From NCBI GenBank assembly GCA_014904985.1, contig MU129422.1:3238-15589 (forward strand): DNA of 12,352 bases, in the 5' to 3' direction. The notes under the pieces were generated by a model, which saw only the letters and a list, made by a program, of their open reading frames with translations, was not told the origin of the DNA and did not search any database. The translations under genes were made by a program, and so were the position numbers. Shown piece by piece: positions 1 through 7,497 of the stretch (position 1 is its first letter; every line of letters begins with the position of its first letter). The DNA comes from Hydnum rufescens UP504 (Eukaryota; Basidiomycota; Agaricomycetes; Cantharellales; Hydnaceae).

Positions 1-180
1 TAAGAAGGCTGTTGCTTTGTGTGGGCTTTTTCCCTGCTGATGGTGGACTTGCAGAACTGATTGTGAAGTGTGGTTTTCTTGACTCCAAATGCTTCAGTGG
101 CAGTGTGCACAGATTAAAACTCCTTTGCTCTCAAACAGCATAGCAAGTTGAAGACAGTCCTCATAGTCATTAGGGAGGCC
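1..180 (-). pseudogene. N-terminal fragment of a pogo/Tc5-like DDE transposase (helix-turn-helix end)
   Basis: Read on the minus strand, 180 to about 97 encodes GLPNDYEDCLQLAMLFESKG. A one-base frame change near 110-125 then leads to a segment with TATEAFGVKKTTLHNQF followed by ISREKAHTKQQ, which runs off the left edge. The series 'small residue-FGV-(K/P)-(K/S)-TL-(H/Y)-(D/N)-R-F', then S-R-x-x-A-H-x-x-Q-Q, is the N-terminal psq/Tc5 helix-turn-helix DNA-binding segment of pogo/Fot1-like (Tc1/mariner superfamily) transposases in fungi. In those proteins a CENP-B-type domain and a DDE domain follow, which here would lie outside the window. The frame break and an in-frame stop just before the helix-turn-helix mark it as decayed. 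The start codon is not identifiable. The family call rests on motif memory only. Confidence 0.55.
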
Positions 181-555
181 TTGGGAGCAATAGAGCACAT
201 GTAGGAGGCAGGTTGTGATGAAGGAGACAGACTGACAGGTGGGTGTCTCAATCATCAAACTACTGGATTTTTGTCCACAATTTTGGACATTTGACAGCTG
301 GTGGCACATTTCAAATTCCCCAAGAACATTGAGCAGAGGCCTAGCAATATTATGGTATTGATAGCAATTTAGGAAAACATATTTCTGTTGGAGTTGGGAT
401 CCAATGGGCCAAAGGACAGTTTGAAAGGGGCAACCCTTATTTGGTAATCACAATGGATCCAAGCATGTCTGCTCCATCCAGAGGACTTCTCCTAGGTCCA
501 TGATCAGTTCCCTGTGCCCATTGACCTTTCTCATAGTTTACTCTGTATTCTCTTC
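181..555. other. No recognisable gene
   Basis: No coding similarity, repeat or regulatory site stands out here. The stretch contains no CpG at all, like most of the window. It lies upstream of the helix-turn-helix transposase fragment and could be its decayed 5' flank. Confidence 0.4.
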
Positions 556-1302
556 AGTACACCTCTGTTTTCTTCCTTGTACCTCCTGTAACTCTCTCCT
601 ATCTTGTAGACCATATATTGGTCAACACTTTGCGAATACCAGTAGTCTCTTTTGCTTTGCCTGCCCTCACTCTGCTTGAGCACTTAGGCACTCCTATAAA
701 TCTATCTGCCCTTGTTGTTGGTCCTGGAGTCCTAGGCTTTTCATATCCCACAAGTTTCTGTAGTATTTTTTAACACTACTGGATGCATACAAACATGATG
801 CTCCTGATAGCGAAGGTTTCATAGAAAAAGAAGGACAATTGAGAGAGTAATTCTTGAATGTCCCACTTCTAGGGTGTGTCCCACTTCTGGATCCAAAACA
901 GTAATAGGGGTATTCATGCTGGCAAAAACATGAGTACACCTCTGTTTTCTTCCTTGTACCTCCTGTAACTCTCTCCTATCTTGTAGGACCATATATTGGT
1001 CAACACTTTGCGAATACCAGTAGTCTCTCTTTGCTTGCCTGCCCTCACTCTGCTTGAGCACTTAGGCACTCCTATAAATCTATCTGCCCTTGTTGTTGGT
1101 TCCTGGAGTCCTAGGCTTTTCATATCCACAAGTTCTGTAGTATTTTTTACACTACTGGATGCATACAAACATGATGCTCCTGATAGCGAAGGTTTCATAG
1201 AAAAAGAAGGACAATTGAGAGAGTAATTCTTGAATGTCCCACTTCTAGGGTGTGTCCCACTTCTGGATCCAAAACAGTAATAGGGTATTCATGCTGGCAA
1301 AA
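556..1302. repeat. Near-identical tandem duplication, unit ~370-377 bp, copies differing by homopolymer indels
   Basis: Copy 1 runs 556-932 and copy 2 runs 933-1302. Both begin with AGTACACCTCTGTTTTC and end in TATTCATGCTGGCAAAA. Aligned by eye they differ at about eight positions, almost all single-base length differences in short runs: TAGACC/TAGGACC, GGTCC/GGTTCC, TCCCAC/TCCAC, AGTTTC/AGTTC, TTTTTTAAC/TTTTTTAC and AGGGGT/AGGGT, plus a small rearrangement around 640 versus 1026. I found no clear isolated substitution. Five bases (ACATG) separate the end of unit 1 from unit 2. Copy 2 keeps a longer minus-strand frame (about 914-1198) than copy 1. I recognise no protein in either. The duplication may be real and recent, or an assembly artefact from noisy reads. 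Confidence 0.9.
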
Positions 1303-1457
1303 GTGGAACAAAAGTGAGGCAAAAGTGAAAAACAAAAGTGAAGCAAAAGTGGAAAAGGCTTGGCAAAAGTGAGACAAAAGTTCCACTTTTGCTCAATTCT
1401 GTGGAATGGCTCAAGAGGTTGTGTCAAAAGTCATTCCAAAAGTCACTCATCAAAAGT
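1295..1457. repeat. Cluster of ~10 direct CAAAAGT motifs
   Basis: Between the tandem duplication and the KLFSDST gene, CAAAAGT recurs about ten times in the same orientation, mostly as CAAAAGTG followed by AA, AGG or GAA. Spacing is 10-20 bp at first and looser after 1420. Repeated short motifs near an end are typical of subterminal binding sites in CACTA/KDZ-class transposons, but I found no matching cluster in either orientation on the right side of the window. Simple slippage-derived low complexity is an alternative. Confidence 0.75.
1342..1393. repeat. 13 bp perfect inverted repeat inside the CAAAAGT cluster
   Basis: AGCAAAAGTGGAA at 1342-1354 is the exact reverse complement of TTCCACTTTTGCT at 1381-1393, with a 26 bp spacer. 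It is the only place where the cluster motif occurs inverted. It could form a hairpin or mark where a subterminal array flips. Confidence 0.7.
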
Positions 1458-2026
1458 GGCCAGGCTCCCTGAGCTGTACAGTGTAATTTCCCACTGGATT
1501 CAACTCTCTCTACTGTCTACACTGCTCATATGCCCACTCCAGTCTGTCTTTGACCCCCTGCCTCTACATTGCACCCAGCAATGGGGAAGAGGAAAGTTCT
1601 TGATGGTGCCATGCCAGCTGTAAAGGGCACAAAATCTGCCTGTATAAAGATGGTGACAAGCAAGAAAGCTGCTGAGGACACTGCTAACTCTAAGATCCCC
1701 TGGCACTCCAACTGTCACTGGACAGACTGCTTGGTTGTCCATCTCTTAGAGAACACAGACTTGTGAGTCAAGCTCTTCAGTGATTCAACTACAAAAGCCA
1801 AAGCTGAAGATCACTCAAAGGTAGCTCCTAACCACATGTGCTGGACAGTACTAACAGGCCCAACCAGATTATGAGTGGCAAGCCCAAAAAATTCTACCAT
1901 GCAGCATTAGCAAGAGTAATCTTTGATGTTGACAGCAAGCCTGAATGTGATACCTACTTCATGAATATTCCAAAATACACCCAGTCTGTTAATGGCTGTA
2001 TTGGATAGTAAGTGAAGGACCATTCT

Positions 2027-2335
2027 GATTTTACTGTTAAAATTCAAATTTCCCAGTATTTAACAAATGTCTCTGTCAGTTTGCATCCAATCCTCTCGGA
2101 ACCACCACACCTAGAAAGATGTTAAAAATCCACATCAAATGGTACTGGAAACACCAAGAACAGATTAAAAATGTGCTCTACAGAATGATATTACTGCTAA
2201 AATCAACACCCACCAGTATTTAATGAATGTATCCATCAGTTCACATCCAATCTGCTTGGAACCACTGTGCCCAGAAAGCTGTTAAAAGTCCACATCTAAT
2301 GGTACTGGAAATGCCTATTACAGATATGAACTGCT
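2027..2335. repeat. Diverged tandem repeat, two copies, 160 bp period
   Basis: Copy 1 (2027-2175) and copy 2 (2187-2335) share, in the same order, GATxTTACTGxTAAAAT, CCAGTATTTAA, CACATCCAATC or its variant, GGAACCAC, AGAAAG, GTTAAAA, TCCACATC, AATGGTACTGGAAA and ACAGAT. The copies differ at many positions, so this duplication is older than the one at 556-1302. Neither copy has an open reading frame of note. Confidence 0.75.
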
Positions 2336-2491
2336 GTCTCTGCATCAAATCCCATCCCATGCATTTGTTCCTATTATTAACCAGTGACAAAAACACCTTA
2401 ACCACTGGACTAGGCTCAGATTAGTCTCCAAAACCTGGAGATGTCCCTTAATTTTGCTTCCCATGAGCTCCAGGATACATCACAAGACCAG

Positions 2492-2756
2492 TGACATCAT
2501 GCTCCAACTACTCCACAAGCTCAGCAAATTAGTGACACCATTCCTTTCAGGATTCCTTTTGTTCTCTTTATGAGTGACATCACTATGACATCACACTCTA
2601 TGGATGACTCAGCTATGACCACATTATGACATCATTTTGTTATTTCTCTTTTGTTCTACTCCACTATGACTCCCCCATGACATCACTATAATCTCACAGC
2701 TTTATTACTCTTTTGTTCTTGCTCCATGCACAGCCACCTTCAGAAAGGTATATAAG
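2492..2756 (+). promoter_or_regulatory. bZIP-like site cluster followed by a TATA box
   Basis: TGACATCA occurs exactly at 2492, 2575, 2586, 2627 and 2678, with the near match TGACACCA at about 2535. An AP-1/GCN4-type TGACTCA lies at about 2605. TATATAAG follows at 2749-2756, then a C/T-rich stretch. TGACATCA is what one C-to-T change on the opposite strand makes of the palindromic CRE site TGACGTCA, in keeping with CpG loss across the window. The arrangement looks like a polymerase II promoter, perhaps the U3 region of an LTR, but I see no intact gene downstream that it would drive. Confidence 0.5.
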
Positions 2757-3149
2757 CTAGCAGATTTTCTTGTACCCCCCAATCTCCTCACTCTGGAAAT
2801 CAACCACTGTCAACTACTGTCAACCATTCTGCTTATAATCTAAAGAACAGTCTATCTAAAGCCATCTGGAGCTAAGTCATCTTCAAGGTTGTTGAGACCA
2901 AGCTACTGGAAGCCCTCTACACAAAATACTAAAGCCAAGGATAGTTTCAGAACCTAAGGTTAGAGTTGCTGGACATCCAAGGAAAAGTAAGCATAACAAA
3001 ATATGAGTCAGGGAAGAAGAAAGAAGAATACTAACAAGACTAACCAAGCACTGACCATTCTATAACCCACAGATATCTGCATTTTGACCAGGAGAACATA
3101 AACAAGAATACACAAATATCAGTAAATGAACAAACACAACACGAACATG

Positions 3150-3200
3150 TATAAGCCTTTCTACAAGCATCCCCCACATATAAGCCTTCCTATAAGCATC
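3150..3200. repeat. 22 bp direct repeat
   Basis: TATAAGCCTTTCTACAAGCA at 3150 recurs with two changes as TATAAGCCTTCCTATAAGCA at 3179, both followed by TC, with a 29 bp period. It is a minor local duplication inside the A-rich part of the insertion. Confidence 0.7.
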
Positions 3201-4332
3201 TATGATATATCATTGACTATAGCTAGTCCATATCACATTCCATTCTCCAATAAACACATACACATCTTGCAGAGAGTGATCAACCATTGAAGCAAACCAA
3301 CCCATTTGAATAAACAGAAACACAGTCTCCCATCTACACACTGGCTGAACCAGATTTTGATTTGACAGTCATCAGAGCTCCCAACCCTTCTTCTATACTG
3401 CACTGAATTCCCCTGGTGGGATGACCTCAACCTGATGTGTGTGAGATGCCCAAATACACAACTCATCTTCTCTTGAATTCTGGGGCCAGTGCCACTTAGC
3501 TTACAAGTGACCTGGAATGTCTCACATCAAACAGTGTACACCCAACAGATGAAATTGACACAGCCCCAGTGGTGCCACTTGAGGACAATTAATTTGTTGA
3601 TGGCCAGGACCAGGAGACTGAAGAGAGCCCAGGGGAAGTCAAACCATGGGTATGAGTAACTATTTCTGAAGACTGCTTATGCTGATTACTGTTGGCTATA
3701 AGAACTCAGAATTTTCTGTGGACTCTCAGGATGTGACCTCACCCACCATGGACAGCCCAATCCCCCCCCACTCAACTGGATCTCCCTCTGCCACACACAT
3801 GCTGACTATGAGAAGCACAAAGGAGAAGACTCCAGCCCCTCCAGGAGTCAAGCTTCTTGGGCCTAAGTCATTGCAGGCATGCCCATGCCAAAAGCACACT
3901 GATGCCATTGTGGAGTTTAGTGAGGCCACCTGACTGGACCAGTTACAGACACAATGAGAAAGTGATCAGTGGCATGAGGAGAAGATGGCAAAGATCTTGG
4001 CAAAGGGATAAAGGATGAAATGAAACATGCTCATAAGCTCACTGAGTTAGAGTTACAAAAGGTGGAGCTTGCATCACATGCCTCAGGTGCAGGATACTCT
4101 TCCTCATCCATCAGGAAACCTGTCCATGCTCCAGAGCAGGGGCTCTGCTTTGGAAGCTCCCAATGCTCAGGAGCACATCAAAGCAGACCCCAATGATCCA
4201 TCATCCCCTTTGACTGCTTTGATGGGTTTGATGAGCTATAATGCCTTAGAAAATAAGTGAATGTATTACTAGATCACCCTTAAGCTGAAGAATCATCTTG
4301 TCTAATCATTGGCATAGTAAAGACAATGAGAT

Positions 4333-7300
4333 CTAATGTAAATGTTCATAATCCAAATGGCTGGAGAATGGGTTAAGATAAAATTTCTCAATTGATTCAT
4401 AGCATGACTTGGAAGTGATATGTGTATCACACTCTCCTTCAATGACCAGGGAAAGTGGACAAGCAAATTTGATCAGCTCCAGTTTCATGATGCCACTTGC
4501 TTGTCTGCCACCTGCCCAATACTCCTTCTTGACTTGAAAATCGGTCTGACAATGAGATTGGACTAAACCATAATACATAAGCATAGAGAGTAGGATCACC
4601 ACTTCTATCACTTTGAAAGACAAGCCACAGCTTGGCAACTCAATACTCTATAGAAGTCAATTGGAATTAGCATTGTTGACCTTGAGAACTTGAAAGTAAA
4701 GCCTTCGTACTTTTTAAACCATTTTGGCCCTGCTCAACTTCAATCAAGACTGGATCAAAGATAGAAGGTAGACCCTCTCAGTGAGGTTTACAGTGGATTA
4801 TCACATCTTCTGTATCATAGAATTCATTAGGAGGGGGGATAGTGAGGTGGAATGACATCCATATATCAAGGGACATAAATGTGGAAGGTGGAATGGTGTC
4901 TGGATAGTTGTACTGGGGCCCCTGACTTGAGCCATTGTCACTGTATGTAGAGCACAAGATTGATGGAGTGAAATATGGGATCTCATAAGTCATAATGATG
5001 TTGTCCAATGGAACAGTGGCTTTGTGTGGGCATTTTGTGAGTTGTATGTGATGTAGGTTGTGACCGAAAATTGTCGATTGTTGATCTGCATCATCCAATG
5101 GCATGTCCAAGTCATCTTCCATAATCAGATTCCTCCATCCCAAATAGTTTCAGAACAGGATGAGGCTTTCAAGTCAAATCAAGTAGCAGATTATTTGCTC
5201 ATTGTATTCTTTGTGATTAGTTGCTTTGTATGCCACCTTACACATAAGAATATGTAAAGTTTCACCAGTCTCGCTGCAGTAGTTGTCCATAGTACCAAGA
5301 TCAATGATATTTGGCAACCAACAATGCAAGGCATGAAGCTTCTGTATGTTCATATGATTTTGGTGACATGTACCATTTGTGATAAATACACCCTTGTTGT
5401 CATGGAAAGTGGTGAGAGCAACTTGTAATTCTTGAAGGCTGAGGTCAGAGTGGAGGGGAAATTGAGTGATATAGATAAAGTCAAGAAGAGCTCAAATTGC
5501 TTTGATAATGCCAGATTGAGCACAATCTGCCCAGCAATTACTGGGAGAATGTGACATTTGAGGTCATGGTGACCCTTTCCAGACCATTGCAAATATTGCA
5601 ATATCCCATGGTCAAAGTTGTGAGCACCAATCTGGTGGGGCTGTGCAATGAATCTGTGATCCAGTTCTGATTGGCCAATCATTTCAGTGAGCCATTCCAT
5701 CATGTGATCCTTGAACATCTTGTGAAGTCTGTGCAGGTTGTCAACACATACAACTTGACAGATGTCCACACCAAGTCCCTCCCAGCAAAGTTTCTCAACA
5801 CCAGCCAGGCCAACTGCCCTGGCTCTAGATGCAAACTGCCAGGTGGTACTCCCGACAGGTAATTCCATGCAGATATGTTGCAGTTTGTTAATTATCAACT
5901 GACCAGTGTGAATTGGACAGGGATTTGGACATTCAAGGTCCTCATATCCAGCAAGACACCTTGGGCACAAGTTTGTGGCCAATCCCACAATGTCATATTG
6001 CTCTTTGAGATTGGCTATCCATGCCATCAAGACTGCAAGACATTGGCAAGTGTTACCATCAGGGTCAATTGCAGTGTGGATTACTTGCCAGTCAGTTTGC
6101 ATGGGCTCAAAAACAATCTGCATACAGTGATGGAAAAGCTGACACCAAAGAATCCCAGGCATACAGTCTGCTTCTGTCTTTGTCAGAAAGACCATCTTTG
6201 AGAACTTAGATGTTGGGATTTTAGTGAGCAACATCCATGCATATTGCTGGACCTTTCTTTGCATGCTGTTAGATATGTTCCCCAGAGTCATATATACAGC
6301 ATGCATGGATTTATCACCCAAGAAATTCATCAGGTGCATCTCATCTGAAGCAAGAATGATTCCCAAAATTGTCATTCCATTAGGTAATGTATACTGATTT
6401 TATGAATTAATGGTCAGAGTTGTCCATAGTATGATTTATTGACAAACCTGGATTTCATTCCATGGTCCCCCTGATGTCATCTCATGGTAAATTCAAGTTT
6501 TACCATCAGCTTCAAAAACTCTGATTGGCTTGTAAAGCATTGAATCCCTGAATGTTGGATTACCAAAAAGAAAGTCTGCCAATTCCACAGGGTCTCAATA
6601 GAGGAATGTCTGTGGCTCTGTCAGTGTGTCATCTAGGATGATGGTTTTTCTCTTCCACCCAGGAGCCTTTGGCATGTACTTCTCAATGCATTCATACATA
6701 GATTTGGCAGTATGAAAGGACAAAGGACTATGCTGTGTCTGTTCCAGGATGACTCAAAAAGGTGAATGACTGGCGTGACTGTTTTGGCAATAATATATTC
6801 TCACCCATGCCAATGCAAGGAATTTGTTGATTTTCACCTGCAACAGCCCAGATGATGCTAGCCAGTCCACTAGCTCGAATTCTTCTAGGGATTCCCATGG
6901 GTAATATGGCTGGTTGGGGTTCTCAGCTGCCTTCATCTGTTCCCATTTCGTTTGTGGCTGGCCTGACCTATTGTACATCTGCACAGCCCCTGTGATCCTT
7001 CTGATAATGAAATCGCCATCCCTGGGGATTGAGTGGTATGGGACATCATCTTCATTTTGAGGCCTGCCTATACCAGATGGATGACTAGAGCCTCATCCAT
7101 CAACATCTAGATTGTAATCACCAGCAGGTCACATGGCCTCTATCAAGTCTTCTGGTGTGTTGTCTGACTGCTCATAGGCTTGCTGGTTCTTACTCCCATC
7201 ATTAGACACAGTGGAAGAATGATTATGGGCCCACCAGCAGGCAGAAGTTTTGATGATGTGAGTGTTTAGACCTCTCATAGTATCAAATGGCCCATGTTGA

Positions 7301-7365
7301 CAATATGGACAACACTGAAGGTTGACATTAGGATCCAGGTGAGTGGTATGCTCAACATGGGGCAT
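4333..7365 (-). pseudogene. Plavaka-family (KDZ-type) transposase, near full length, decayed
   Basis: This is the transposase of a Plavaka DNA transposon, which cuts and pastes the element using an RNase H-fold DDE domain. The start is the ATG at 7363-7365. Residues C19, C22, H36 and C43 form an N-terminal zinc finger (CPYC...H...C). Next come NPNQPYYPWESLEEFELVDW and LADFLFGNPTFRD. The core follows: LPNGMTILGIILASDEMHLM, NFLGDKSMHAVYMTLGNI, LATNLCPRCLAGYEDLECP and VDNLHRLHKMFKDHMMEWL. Towards the end are FHDNKGVFITN, SETGETLHI and YKATNHKEYNEQ, and finally ESIEKFYLNPFSSHLDYEHL. One intron (6394-6447, 54 bp) restores the frame. About 990 codons fits the family. Damage: TGA stops at 7129, 7093, 6754, 6595, 6493, 5492, 5174, 5150 and 4778, a frame change near 5520-5530, and at least two more between 4640 and 4780. 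It cannot make transposase. Confidence 0.88.
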
Positions 7366-7497
7366 AGGATTTAGCAGCCAAAGACAACAGTTTTTTTTTG
7401 TTTACAGTGGGTTGGAAGTGCCAAAATCAGTGATGTGGTGTAATTTTTTTTTCAGTAGAATTTTCTCAGATTTTTTCAGCCTCTGTTCAACTCCCTC
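7366..7497. promoter_or_regulatory. Short shared 5' intergenic region between two divergent genes
   Basis: Only about 130 bp separate the Plavaka ATG (minus) from the first candidate ATG of the DUF6532-type gene (plus). The interval holds runs of nine T at about 7390 and 7445 and further T-rich patches, but no clear TATA box. A bidirectional promoter is the simplest reading if both genes belong to one element. If they do not, one gene has lost its upstream region. Confidence 0.35.

Larger units (their letters stand above)
2011..3414. other. ~1.4 kb non-homologous insertion or replacement inside the KLFSDST gene
   Basis: Coding similarity stops shortly after 2007 and resumes at 3415. The interval is too long for a fungal intron and carries stops in all forward frames. 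It holds a 160 bp tandem repeat (2027-2335), a promoter-like block (2492-2756) and A-rich DNA (2940-3240). The promoter-like part resembles the U3/R part of an LTR, so a solo LTR or another non-autonomous insertion is plausible. I could not define terminal TG..CA ends or a target-site duplication, and some coding sequence also appears to be missing. Confidence 0.45.
1581..4260 (+). pseudogene. Interrupted gene for a basidiomycete transposon-associated protein with KLFSDST motif
   Basis: The likely start is the ATG at 1581 (MGKRKVLDG). A basic leader is followed by W-H-S-N-x-x-W-T-D-x-L-V, then a TGA at 1764-1766 where I expect arginine, then VKLFSDSTTKAKAEDHSK. After a frame change it continues as FYHAALARVIFDVDSKP and KYTQSVNGCIG to about 2007. 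I recall this series from unnamed agaricomycete proteins that accompany DNA transposons and look like Myb/SANT-type DNA-binding proteins. The homologous frame resumes at 3415 with EFPWWDDLNLM, then an acidic hinge (EDN, DGQDQETEESPGE), a Pro-rich linker (TPAPPGVKLLGPKS), a basic patch and a charged helix (LDQLQTQ..., HEEKMAKILAK), ending at the stop at 4258-4260. About 1.4 kb of unrelated DNA lies between the halves. The function is not established; a DNA-binding accessory role is inference. Confidence 0.55.

Noticed and set aside
914..1226. Open frames of 76-94 codons on both strands within the duplicated unit
   Set aside because: No recognisable motif, no introns or homologous context, and the frames run through repeat junctions.
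1295..1457. A CRISPR-like array
   Set aside because: The repeat is only 7-8 bp with irregular spacing, there are no unique spacers of constant length, and the context is eukaryotic.
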